Assembly (NCBI GenBank): GCA_009617715.1
Contig: VTFK01000125.1
Span: 372,001-436,000, forward strand
DNA length: 64,000 bases
Source: Plectrocnemia conspersa
Taxonomy: Eukaryota > Arthropoda > Insecta > Trichoptera > Polycentropodidae
Reading direction: 5' to 3'
The notes below the pieces were generated by a model. It was not told the DNA's origin. It searched no databases and worked only from the letters and a program-made list of their open reading frames with translations. Below are positions 21,985 to 33,200 of this stretch, in pieces. Made by a program: the position numbers and the translations under genes. Each line of letters starts with the position of its first letter. Position 1 is the stretch's first letter.

Positions 21985-22380
21985 GGTCAAGTAATTTGAG
22001 AATAGGTTTATGAAACCTCCAGAAAACCCGAAATTATATCATTTATTCACGAGTAAATCGTGATTAACTTTATCGTACGTCTTTTCAAAAACTGTGTATA
22101 TGACGCCCATTTGTAAATCAGAGTTCAATGATCTCGATGCAAAGTTAGAAAAAAACATAGGGTTAGTGACAGTGAATCGAGATTGACGGAAACCATATTG
22201 GTGCTCGAGAAGCAATGATTAAAAATGTATTTATGTAAGATAATTTCAAATACTTTTGCAGGTGAGACTTGACACCCTTTTTATGAATCGGGGTGACCTT
22301 AGAGCATTTCCACAACTCAAAATTTAAATTAAATATAAATCGAAGAGGGTTCAAAATACCAGACTTGCATCCTTTCAGCA
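21985..22380 (-). pseudogene. Non-LTR reverse transcriptase fragment
   Basis: The minus strand reads FELWKCSKVTPIHKKGVKS, then EHQYGFRQSRFTVTN and MGVIYTVFEKTYDKVNHDLL. These are the fingers and first catalytic region of a jockey/CR1-type RT (usual forms W..A.V.PI.KKGD, QHGFR..RSTVTNL and VIYTDFSKAFDRVDH). The Asp of the first catalytic motif (TDF) reads TVF, so it is inactive. A related copy lies at 44455-44905. Confidence 0.82.
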
Positions 22381-22418
22381 CTCTTTGCTGTCATCCTCAT
22401 CGATGACAGCAAAGAGTG
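22379..22418. repeat. Perfect 17-bp hairpin
   Basis: Arms CACTCTTTGCTGTCATC (22379-22395) and its exact complement (22402-22418) with a 6-base loop, directly at the edge of the RT fragment. Confidence 0.9.
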
Positions 22419-22652
22419 GACGTCCCGTTTTAAGTTAACGAATTTCGAGAAATATTTTACAATCCGTAATATAGTTCCGATGGCAATCGTAAATCATGAA
22501 CTTTTGCGCAATATTAGAGTACGAAATTCTTCGTGGATTAAAAAAAGTAGTAGAGTAATAATATTATTTAATAAATAAAAACGTTTAAGCGATCATTTGG
22601 CAAAATTCGTTATATTTCCTTAGTTAAAGTTAAACACGTTTTGTTTTTTTAG

Positions 22653-23000
22653 ATGGCATCAACGATACACTGTTGTTTATTGCAGTGTTAACTTTTTTCA
22701 CTATACTAATCGTTTTCTTATCTATAAGCAAAATATATGAAAACGGCGGTGAATATAATTTACTAAAGCTCATTTTAATCGTCGCTACTATTGTTGACAT
22801 TACTAAGAATATTAATCAACTTTCTACAACGTTACTAAAATTATTTCTCAATAGGTGGTCCGAAATATTTTTAAGGGAAGTCTGGTATGCAAATATTTGG
22901 CGTACGGTTTAAAATGCCTGTACTAAATTAACAAAAAGAGCTTTAAACCCGTGCATCGACAAGTATTTGTTCACTGTGTTCTTGTTCTTAAAATAGATCA
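22653..23000 (+). pseudogene. Exon-like membrane-protein piece, copy 1 (unidentified)
   Basis: A pyrimidine-rich AG at 22651-22652 precedes an open frame reading DGINDTLLFIAVL, then a very hydrophobic stretch FFTILIVFLSI, LLKLILIVATIVDITKN and a basic LFLNRWSEIFLREV, stop at about 22912. A second splice-like TTCTCAATAG precedes the RWSE part and another TTCTTAAAATAG occurs near 23000. A diverged copy with the same AG sites is at 42170-42545. It looks like an exon of a small membrane protein with two helices. I do not recognise the family. A chemoreceptor is one guess without support. Length and start are unknown. Confidence 0.4.
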
Positions 23001-23059
23001 AAGGTTTAACGTTGCGAAATGCACCGCGATAAGACCTTTCACTTGAACTTATTGTTTTG

Positions 23060-23358
23060 CAATATAATCGTTTCATACATCTGAATCGCTAGGCCGTGTT
23101 AGAAAAACAAGTAGCAAAACTCTTTAACATTCTTAAAAAAATATTAGTCAGGTGAAGAGTAATAAATAGTACAAAATCGAGTACATAAAGTTTAAAAGAG
23201 ATAAATAAATCTAAATGTGTTGATATTTGCACAACGGAATATGTATTATGATAAAAAGTACTTTTTATTTTAATAGATGGTATATATTTACGACTTGTAA
23301 TTAAATAGCCAGAATTTAAATCAAATTGTATTCAAAATAGTCAGAATTTTATTAGCAA
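23060..23358. other. No gene recognised
   Basis: AT-rich. It holds GGTCAGAATTT-type words (23295-23375) also found near 6620 and 7500. Confidence 0.4.
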
Positions 23359-23359
23359 A

Positions 23360-23642
23360 ATGGTCAGAATTAAATGTATTCCTATTATTTTTGTTTCCAA
23401 AAGCAATAAAATATTTGTATTTATTATAAGAAAAGAGCATGAAAATAAAATGGTGAATATTTCTTTAGAAGCGCTATTTAAAAAAATAAACACATTAAGA
23501 TCAAATTACCGCCGAGAATTAAAAAAAATAATAACGTCTCGAAGATCAGGGGCCGGGGCAGTTGATTTTTATATTCCGAAGAGTTTGAACTTTCAATGTC
23601 TTCGTTTTTTGGACAAATTCGAGCGACCCCAAGTATGTTATT
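23360..23642 (+). pseudogene. MADF-domain fragment cut by a piggyBac-like insertion
   Basis: The frame contains LFKKINTLRSNYRRELKKI, then SRRSGAGAVDFYIPKSLNF and FLDKFERPQ. This is the C-terminal two thirds of a MADF domain (usual form KI..LR..Y.REL.K...SKKSGAG.DD.Y.P.LW.F..L.FL). MADF proteins bind DNA and include host regulators and the accessory protein of PIF/Harbinger elements. A splice-acceptor-like TTTCTTTAG ends at 23468 just before the domain piece. The frame ends at the TTAA (23643-23646) where the 23647-26034 element sits. Host exon or transposon passenger cannot be decided. Confidence 0.6.
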
Positions 23643-24202
23643 TTAACACTTTACCTACCGCTCACGCCAATTGGCGTCCTGAGTGTGCCGAAAGTTAAAC
23701 ACCGCAGACGCCAATTGGCGTCCTGTGTATGTTTTCGTTTCCATGTCAAATTAAAAATATATGTTTAGTGTTTTATTTGCTTTTTTTTAAGAGATGACTA
23801 AATAAATGTATGAATTTCATTTTTTTTTTTTTTTTTTTTTTAAATTATATTTAGACAAATGCGAAGGTTTTATAAATATATTTTATATTTCATTCATCAG
23901 GCAGTTTCACTACCAGACAAACTTATGTATCTTTTGATGTGGTCCGAATATTTTAACAAATTTTTCTAGACATGTTATAAATGTAACAATGCATCAATTC
24001 AAGCCATTATTAAGTGGTTCTCAACATGTGGTTCGCCGGAAATAGAAATTAATTATTACATTTCCTTATTATTAGATTTTAAAATTGATTGATGATTTTA
24101 AAATTATAAAAGCAAGTAATCTAGGAACTTAAATAAAAATAATTTAAATTGAATTAACCAGCGGTTCTCAAACTTTTTCAAATTTCTAAAAACTTTTATC
24201 CA

Positions 24203-24237
24203 GTTTGTGTATAAAATATGATATTTTATACACAAAC
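24203..24237. repeat. Perfect 17-bp hairpin in piggyBac left end
   Basis: GTTTGTGTATAAAATAT, one spacer base, and its exact complement. It may be part of the subterminal region of the inner piggyBac. Confidence 0.9.
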
Positions 24238-24802
24238 ATATAAATATGTATATTTAAAAATAATTTATTAGGTAAATGGGTTTATTTAGAAATAATGTCA
24301 AATTACATAAAATTAAAAAATACGATGTACATATATAAAAAGTACAAGACACTAAAAAGTTATCATATCATTAACCATTAGATAGTATTGGATTACTGAG
24401 AATCTCAAGATTGTCAGATTAGTAAGATTCTATTGTATTTTTTTCTATCCTGTTATAAGGAAATTCCAACATATTTTTTGTGAATAAATATTATCTCCCG
24501 TCAGATATTACTGGCTTACTGGAAATACCGAATCTCAGTGACACATTATTTTAGAAAGTGGGAATTTTTTCGATTTATTATTTTTGAATTATTAGCACGA
24601 TACACATAAAAACTTATGGATAAGAATTAAGTTTAAGTTATACTATCGTGTGAAGTGTATCTGGTTTTCGTGTGCTCGAGTGAATATTCGAAAAATATTA
24701 CGAACTGTTTATAAAACATAGTTTTTTAGTTAGATACGAGTGTAGAATCTACGTGAAGATAATTACAGTTTATGTTATTTAATATAGTGTTAAATATATA
24801 TA

Positions 24803-25490
24803 GATATTCCAAGTGAAAATGAAAATTATAGTGATACTGATTCAGACTCCTCTGTTCATGAAAGAAATCGTCCACATGCTATGATGCTCATGAGCAATGA
24901 GGAAGATGAACAAGAAAAATATTTAGAAGACACTTTACAAGACACAAAACTTTATTGAAGATGACTTGTTTCCCGTTATTGCAGAAGAAACGAATAGACA
25001 CCATAATCAACACATCAACAGATACAAACTGCAAATAAAATCTAAAAAATGGGTGGATGTAACGGTACCAGAATTAAAAAATTGGTTTGAGTTGATATTG
25101 CTAATGGGCCTGGTAAAAAAAGGCTCAATACACCTGTATTAGACAATAAATCCATTAATAGGAACCTTGATATTTACAAAAACCATGAGTAGAAATATGT
25201 TTTATCAAATATTACGTTACCTGCGTTTTTCCAATAATGAAAATGTTCCTGATAATGTAGGATTACTGTTCAAAGTATAATACAAAAAATAATTGATTAT
25301 TTCTCCGAAAGATTAAAAAATATGTACAAACCAAGCCAAAACATATCTCTGGATGAGGGTATGATCCCATGCAAAATTACGAATATTTGAAACCAAATAT
25401 AAACGATATGGGGTAATATTGTTGCAATTGCAAAAAACGGTAAAAAATCGAGACACTTTAAACTTTCATTATATAACTAGTTATTGTGAA
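24803..25490 (+). pseudogene. piggyBac transposase, frameshifted
   Basis: Pieces in order: an acidic N-terminus (DIPSENENYSDTDSDSS, typical for the family), VPELKNWFELILLMGLVKKG, FTKTMSRNMFYQILRYLRFS, NNENVPDN, IIDYFSERLKNMYKPSQNIS and LDEGMIPCKI. These correspond to the DDE_Tnp_1_7 domain, with the second catalytic Asp in the ISLDEGMIP block. Several frameshifts and stops separate the pieces, and the region after the KYG-like block (the third Asp and the C-terminal cysteine-rich domain) is not recognisable. Intact relatives excise elements precisely at TTAA. Confidence 0.88.
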
Positions 25491-26040
25491 AAGTGATTTA
25501 CACGTGAAAGACAATGTAAATTATCTGTGTATGTGCCTGGAAAATTTCACATTAAGATGGAGTGAATTACAACGGTTAGTGAATATTTTATTGCAAATGA
25601 ATTATATATCAGTAAACTCATATTAGTAAAAATGTCACAATACAAAAGAAAAGTTTGCTTGAAAAAAGTTTTTACAAATTAAAAAAAGTTTGAGAACCGC
25701 TGGTTAACTCAATTTAAATTATTTTTATTAAAATTTCTTGGTTATTCGTTTTTATAATTTTAAAATCAAGATAATCATTTTAAAAATCTAATAATAAGGA
25801 AAAGTAATAATTATTTTTTTATTTCCGGCGAACCACATGTTGAGAACCATCTAATAATAACTTGAATTGATGCATTGATACATTTATAACATGTCTAGAA
25901 AAATTCAACGAAATATTCGGACCGTATCAAAAGATACATAAATTTAAATAAAAAAGGTAAAATTCGCGAAGTTTTGCGAAAAAGTGCCGGTATTTAGCGT
26001 AAGTCTGGTAGTGAAACTGCCGGTCGGTAAAGTGTTAAAT

Positions 26041-26385
26041 TTGATTATAATAAAAATAAAAACCTGCAAAGGATACGCGATTGCGTATTCGTCTTTCGAA
26101 TGATCGTCCACGCGGTCTTGGAATTGTCGGCATCCATTGATCCAGGTGTTCAGCATTTAACAAATTAGCTCGATAAGTATTATGTTCGAGCTGAATGTGT
26201 TGAAAAGAAGCGGGATATTTGCGATAAGTAGAAAAATGCGCTGGCGCAGAAGCGCGTGAGGACGTCGCGTTCCCACCCCAGCGATCGCAGCGGCGTATGT
26301 AGCGACGCCTGTGAGCATTTGTGGAACTGATTTCGGCGCCGGCGTAAAACGTCATCGTGACGTCACTAGTGCGTTCTAGCACGAG
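26041..26385 (-). repeat. CRE-containing repeat, copy 1
   Basis: The minus strand matches 33130-33430 over about 300 bases: a GTGACGTCAC palindrome (a CRE-type site), GTGGGAACGC, CACATTCAGCTCGAACATAA, GCTAATTTGTTAAATGC and GACAATTCCAAGACCGC. The two copies also share an open frame with HIQLE.NTYR.NLLNAEHLDQ. GC-rich and promoter-like in its 5' third. I do not recognise the family. Confidence 0.6.
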
Positions 26386-26399
26386 TTTTTTGGGAATAC

Positions 26400-26884
26400 C
26401 CTATTTGAGCGGGACTGTACCGAGTTCAACTGACAAATTGTATCTAAAAATCCCGATTTAACAAAATTGTTTCAAAAAATACCGATGTACAAAAATGTAT
26501 CATTATTTATTTATTAATTGTACTGTATTTTAACAAACAATAGGGCATTAATACAAAATTATTAAGCTACCTACTCACTCGAAAACGAAACATCAGTTAG
26601 TATAGCGGATTCAATCACAACGGTTTTAAAATTAAATTTATGGAATTAAAAAACTTTAATTCAAATGTAATTGAAATTGGGTATAATTCTCACATACTAC
26701 ACAATACTGTTAAAAAGCTGATTTGATGATAGGTCTAATCAAAATTGTTTTCGCCGCTGTATTTTAGCGTATTAAATAATTATAATACAATAACAACCAT
26801 TATTTATTTATTTTGAATTACTATAAATTTTAAACTTATTCGTGTGAGATAATTAATGAGAAAGTAAAATTTGTACATATATAA
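26400..26884. other. No gene recognised
   Basis: AT-rich sequence upstream of the kinase gene. No upstream exon was recognised. Confidence 0.4.
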
Positions 26885-26982
26885 TATTTAAACATATGAG
26901 GGGGCTACTTAGTTTTGCCTGGGGCACTAAATGAGCTAAAACCGACCATGCTTCTGGGGTACACGTACCCCACCTTAGACAC
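26885..26982 (-). mobile_element. hAT-like element terminus next to the kinase gene
   Basis: On the minus strand it begins CAGTGGTGTCTAAGGTGGGG and continues with AGCTCATTTAGTGCCCCAGG, resembling CAGTGG-type hAT/MITE ends. No partner end or 8-bp duplication was identified. Its outer edge lies about 50 bases upstream of the proposed kinase start codon. Confidence 0.5.
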
Positions 26983-27034
26983 CACTGCGGGACAGCCCCC
27001 ACTCCGCCTCTCTGCAAGCTCCGCCTTCCGCTTG

Positions 27035-27203
27035 ATGATAGGCGACGTGGAAAGCGTGGTGGGAGTCGTCTACCAGTTGCCGGCGCAGCCACTGCTCCGG
27101 TCTGCGCTTGACGATACTAGTGTTGTGCGTGCTATTAACAGTGCCTTCAACATGTTCGGAACCATCTGCAAGCCTGGAAACTTTATACTCGGCAAGTGCA
27201 TTG
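27035..27203 (+). CDS. Kinase exon 1 (start to glycine loop)
   Basis: Codes 56 residues beginning MIGDVESVVGVVYQ and ending ILGKCI plus the first base of a Gly codon. A strong donor GTAAGT follows at 27204. The open frame continues upstream without a stop into the hAT-like terminus, so a longer 5' exon is possible. Confidence 0.75.
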
Positions 27204-30200
27204 GTAAGTGATATTGATTTAATGACTATTTATTGTGTCCGGGTGTCAATTTTCCATTTAGGACGCCATCGCGTTGCATGTTATAATAAATAAATATGCA
27301 TTTCTTTGATATGGTTTTTGTATTTTGCGCTGATCGACGCGTAGTCGATTCTTGATTTTGTTTACGATCCGGTGATTTTTCTTCTGATGCTGATGCTGGT
27401 GCTTTGCGTTGTATTCAACATGCGTCGCTGATTTGCATTATTTTTCTATACTGTGGATTTCAAAGTATGTTTCGCTTTAAGCACAATAAGTTTTGAGCTA
27501 ACGTATTACTTTATGCTTTGCATCGCATCTAGGGTTTGGGAAAACCCGAGTTTTTTGGACCCCGCGGTCCTATTCCCTATAGTATCTCAAATATTCATTC
27601 AGTAAATTATTTATCTGCGATTTTATTTCCACAAAAAAGTTGTTGGTACTTCTTAGGTTAAGTTCTTACTTATTGCAATACACATATATTCTCAAGTCTG
27701 TGAAACAAGTCAATAGGTGACATTCGTATTAGAATATTATTGTATAAAAAAAAGATTCGGACCCGCCGGGTCATAGACCGGGTTTAGAGTCCGAGTTAGG
27801 GATTCCGATCCCGGGATCCCGAACGATTTTTAGTACCTGATAAGCCCCGGGATTATAAAACATAATCCCAAAATTTTCGGGATTGATTGATTTATCAAGC
27901 ATAATCGAATTATTATTAACAAAATCGTTAATTTCGTGTAGATACTTGCGCGAGCTACAAGTGGTTTCTGTGTAACACCGGATGCTGGCGGGTAATAAAT
28001 TATTTACTGGGTTAAAATTCCGTTGTATTTAAAAGAATTCGAGAGCGAAAAATATAAAACAGCAAAACTAGAGCTCATTTAAGGTGATAAATAATGTTTT
28101 AATGAATGTGAAACACAAAATTTATCCTAAAGTCCTGGATCGTAATGGATTTGTCGTCAATTAAAACGTTATTTATTACCTTTAATGAGCCCTTGTTTTA
28201 CAACAATAAAAAAATGATAAATCAGCAAAAAATTGCTTCTGTTAGATAGTATATGACCAGGAATATCAGATTGCATTAAAATGAGACCCATGCCCTCGTA
28301 CATTATATTTCAATAAAATATTTTCGCCCTTCAATAATAGATTAACAACCGAAATATAATATTCATAAAAAAGATGGTGATATTAATTCGATATAGAAAT
28401 TCTTTTTAACAGCTAAATTTAAAGAGTGCAGTGTGGTTTTTTAAACTGGCGGAGGATCTACCAAAGGACTGCATACACTTTCAATACACCAAATGAAAAT
28501 TCACGAGCCATCTTTTGTCAATTGTACCGAAAAAACCACAAATCGTTTGATTGACCGTTGAAAAGAAAATTAATATCCGACTATTTTTTAACCAAAGAAG
28601 ATCAATCACTCGATGCTGTGCTTCTCGAGATGGTTTACCATTCAATATTGATTTGAGAGCAGCTCTTATAGCCAAAAGATACCAATCTTTTCCTTCTTCT
28701 GTAACTTCGATAAGGAATCGTGTAGTCGATTACAGTAATAAAATTATTGATGAAATTGATGAATGTAAAAAAATGGAAAACGTTTGACGAATGGACATCG
28801 GTCGCCAATAAACGCTACATGAACATTAATGTGCACTGAAAAATTTTGGAATATTGGTTTATCTCAGGTGCATGGATGCTTGTGTTCAATTATTGAAGAA
28901 ATGTCTGGAAAACCATCATATATCATTGAATAACGATATAGTTTCTATAGTAACAGACGGGGCAAGCGTTATGGTTTGCGTTGCTAAACTTTTAATGCCT
29001 GAACATCAATTATGCACCATTCATGGAATTCACCTCGCCATTTCTGAAAATGTCTTTTACGAAAAAATTCCAACTGAATCTTTGGAATCATGCTATGAAA
29101 AAAATGATCAATATCAATTTACTGATGGATACGAAGATGAAAAAGGATTTACAATGGCTTATTCTGAATCTGAAAATCACCGCATCAACGATATAGTAAA
29201 TAGAGTCAGAAAATTCGTAGCAATATTTAAGTGATCATAAAGCTTTATGACATGTGAACCAAAAGTTCGAAATTGCACTAGCCTCATGTCCATTATAAAC
29301 CAAGAAATGATGTTATTTGAAAATGGAGGCTCACGCGGTCATCACCTCGAAGATAACTATGCATATGTGCATAATAAATGTTTAATCTAGTTTTATACGA
29401 TAATATATTTTGTAACCTGTATAAAATTTTTGCCATTGTTAATATTTTTTTATTATGTAATTAATATGCTTATAAAAATTAAATCACTTTTTTTGTAGTT
29501 AGAGAATTATTTACAGTAATTTTAATATCAAAATTATCATTGAATATCATATAGTTGTTTTTTTAATTTGTTTAATCTTATCCATTTACAAACATGGATC
29601 AAATCATTCTGTTATGTATTATCACTGTATCATTAGTATACAGTTGTTTCTATAGGGTTAAATCATTTATGTATAGATTAAATAATAAAGGTCCCAAAAT
29701 ATAACATTGTGGAATTCCTCTCTTTACCACCTCACATACGCTTTGTGTATCATTTATTACAATTACTTGTTGTCTACTATTTAAATAGCTTTTTAATGAA
29801 TTTAGCGTTGGTCCTACTATTCCAATTTATTTTAATTTCTCTAATAATATGTTACGGTATACTGTGTCAAAATCTTTTTAAGTCTATAAGTAATGCTAAA
29901 GTTTAATTTTTCTAGTTTTAAGTTTTGTTATAATTTCATTAATAAAGTCAAGATTTTCTTTTAGCACGTTTTTACTATCAAATAAAAAGAGTGTCGTATT
30001 CCGACGGCATGTAATATTATCCCGATTGTCTTATCATGTGTAAATAGAATGCCTGTTTCCGGTCATTTATTCTCAATTAATTAATCATCAAATCAATGAG
30101 AACTAAAAAAACTGCAAAACCCACAAATGCAATATGACACCGAGATAAACACTAGGATGTGTTTGTAATAAAACACTGACAAAGAGTCGATACTACTTAT

Positions 30201-33200
30201 ATAAATATATCGCATTTATGGTAAAATAATTGCGATACTTTTCAATAAATGAGATAACAGCATCTGTGTATGTATTAGGAAATTATTCAGATACGTTTAA
30301 AAGGCCATATACATCAAAAGCTTCATATTCATATTTTTTCCTAAATATAGGATATACATCCAACTCAAAAGTCGCAAACTTTTTAGCCATAGAAATACAT
30401 AGTTATGGTTTTTGTCTAAAGCAAACTTAGGGCTTCCAAATCGGTTGAAACAGAAACTGATTTACCGTTTTTCGGTCATTTTTTATAAATCGGTTAAATT
30501 GAGAATATAATTTTTTCTCAAAAATTATGAATAACGCACAAAATGGACGAACCGTTCGATCATTTTCACGTTTTTCATTTCGATCAGCATATGATCAGCA
30601 TAATTCCTATTTCGTACTTCGTGTTGTTGTGATGATTCAGCAGCTCGTGACTGTGAAGTTTGTATCTTATTTCGTTCATTTATTTGGGCTACCTTTGCTT
30701 CTGTTTCATTTCTTCTTTCTTCTCTTTTTCTCTTGGCTTGATTTGTGCGACGATCAATATTTTGTCGTTTTTGTGACATTGTTATGCAACAATAACAATA
30801 AAACATCCTAAAATCAATTATCACAATTAATATTTAACAATTCAATATCATATATTTACGAAATCAGAGTTGAGCTTCGTCCGACTGTCTAAAATCTAAA
30901 TGGTTCGGTGTTTTATTAAATTTATACATATTTTACACGGGTTTGACATACATTTGTGACGACGGAAATGTATTATGTCATTATATCAGAAATTTGAGAT
31001 ACATTTAAACAGCGGCGAGCATTTATTTAATTTATGGGTCGCACGTGGTAGGGTGCGAATATGTAATACACCCATACCTCGCTTTACGGCCTAGATACGT
31101 TCCACGAAACTTGGCCGCAAAGCGAAAAGCCGTATAACGAATCAATTATTCTAATACAAATTCATACAAATTCAATGGGATCGGTTCCAAATTTGTTAAA
31201 TATGTAACATGGTTTATCATTTTAAATGCATTTTATTTTTTTATTTCATTTAAATCAAAAATACATACATTTGTACATAAAATAGTAACAGACTCCAAAA
31301 ACCAACAATATTCCATAAACAAAAATTAAACAACTTCATGTTACATAAAATATGTGTATGAATACATACATAATTTTTTTTAAAATGGCTTTAATCTGAA
31401 GACGATGAAGAAATGGTAACCTGCAGATCAGTGTCGTTCTCATTTTTCGCTGGTAAGGATGGGCCTGGCTTAAAAAAATTGTCCAACGTTGTTTGTCTCG
31501 CCTTTTTGTCTCTTTCGTTCTTCAGTGATTAATAACAGCTAATGGCTGAGTTAATTCCTCGAGAAACTTTAGCGCTACGTTCGACGTCAGGATCGTTTTC
31601 AAGGAAGATGTTTATTCCTTGTTCGAAATAGGAAAAAGCTTTTGACAATTTTTTTGATGTTAGCTGTTTGAATACAACAGGCTCTGTCTCTTCATCAAAT
31701 GCCGGTTCTGCTTGCAACTGAATGAGTTCTTATATGAAAGGGGTTCCCTATCAGCTTCAAGTAGATCAAGCACATCACGTTCGTTCAAATCTTCAAAGCC
31801 GAGATCATGTGCTAGATCCAAAATGTTTTGCCTAATTTCAGGAAGGCAATTAACTTCTGCATCAGTACTTTTTACACATTCTGGCCATATTTTTTTCCAA
31901 ACATGGTCCATTGTTGTTAATTTTAATTCCTTCCATGATTCACTGATGCTGTCAACAGCATCCTTGATGTTATAGTTTTTCCAAAATGTTTTAATTGAAG
32001 ATTTACCATCGGTTTCCCTTATAAATTGTCGGAAAGTTCGGCGTAGGTAATATGCCTTAAAAGTGGCTAATGCACCCTGATCCATTGGTTGGATCAGAGC
32101 TGTTGTATTTTTCGGAAGGTACTCAATCATGACATCTTCAAATAGTTTGGATAAATTAGTAGAATGCCCTGGTGCATTATCCAAAATTAGCAAAGCCTTG
32201 TCTCGCAAATATTTTTTCATTTCTGTGCAAAAGTGATTTTTGAACCAATCCTCTAAAGTAGCTTTAGTCATCCAAGCTTTCTTGTTGGATCTCCATATGA
32301 CGGGTAATTGATTTTTATTTAGTCCTTTAAGAGGCCTTGGATTTTCGGACAAATATATTAAAAGTGGTTTTAGCTTAAAATCACCCGCGGCATTTGCACC
32401 AAGTAGCAAAGTAATCATTCTTTAGACACCTTATAACCAGGCGCAGATTTTTCGGTTTTTGAAATGTACGTGCAATCAGGCATTCGCTTCCAATAAAGCC
32501 CTGTTTCGTCTACGTAAAACACTTGTTCAGGTTTATGACCACCTCTTTCAATAATTCCCTTTAAAATGTTGGGCTATTCCTTAGATGCGGCCTCATCGGC
32601 GCTAGCTGCTTCACCTTTCATTTTAAAATTATGCAAATTAAATCTATTTTTAATTTTTTTTTAAATCGACATCGAAAAAAAGTATTTTTGCCGTTATAGC
32701 GAAACATTTAAGGCCGTAAATCGAAAACGTGCCTTAATTGAAGAGGGCCGTTATAGCGAAAGGCCGTATATCGAGGTATGGGTGTACTAATTTAAGATAT
32801 ATTTGTACAAAGAAATATCAACAAGAACATCTAAAATTTAATTTATGAGTTACAAAGAAAAATACGTAGTGTATTTAGTGTAATTATCGGGAGCGTGATT
32901 GAGCCATTTTACGTGGCTTTGACCTACATAACATCATCAGCGGTGAACATTTAAGAGAAAAATATGTCATTAAACGGCGGCGGGCATCTAAAATTGAACT
33001 ATTTTATAAAATTTTAATAAAGACGTTATATGAATTAAAAGCCCGACAACATCGGATTTGTCGGACCATCATCTATTATATAAATCCCCTTCCCCCCGGT
33101 ACGCGAATTCACAAAACACTCATGTAAGAGCATCTTGGTGACGTCACGATGTCGTTTCACGCCGACACGCGTCGCTTCATACGCAGCTGTGACCGCGGGG

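Larger units (their letters stand above)
24158..25703 (+). mobile_element. piggyBac element (inner), TTAA-flanked
   Basis: Terminal inverted repeats CCAGCGGTTCTCAAACTTTT and the mirrored AAAGTTTGAGAACCGCTGG are flanked by TTAA (24154-24157 and 25704-25707). The 1546-bp interior encodes a frameshifted piggyBac transposase on the same strand. A second palindrome (24203-24237) lies just inside the left end. Confidence 0.92.
23647..26034. mobile_element. Palindromic piggyBac-like element (outer), TTAA-flanked
   Basis: Ends CACTTTACCTACCG and (other strand) CACTTTACCGACCGGC are flanked by TTAA at 23643-23646 and 26035-26038, the piggyBac target. Its arms are long inverted repeats: the blocks around GGCAGTTTCACTACCAGAC, CATGTTATAAATGTA and AACATGTGGTTCGCCGGAAA occur on both sides in opposite orientation, and arm pairing reaches the central TTAA. 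The left arm is longer and carries an extra segment with two CGCCAATTGGCG words (23666-23677, 23710-23721) and a poly(T) run. The inner piggyBac (24158-25703) sits at the dyad centre. Confidence 0.82.

Noticed and set aside
31712..31975. Plus-strand frames over the Tigger transposase (also 35705-35959)
   Set aside because: Antisense shadows of the transposase frame; their similarity to each other reflects only the two element copies.
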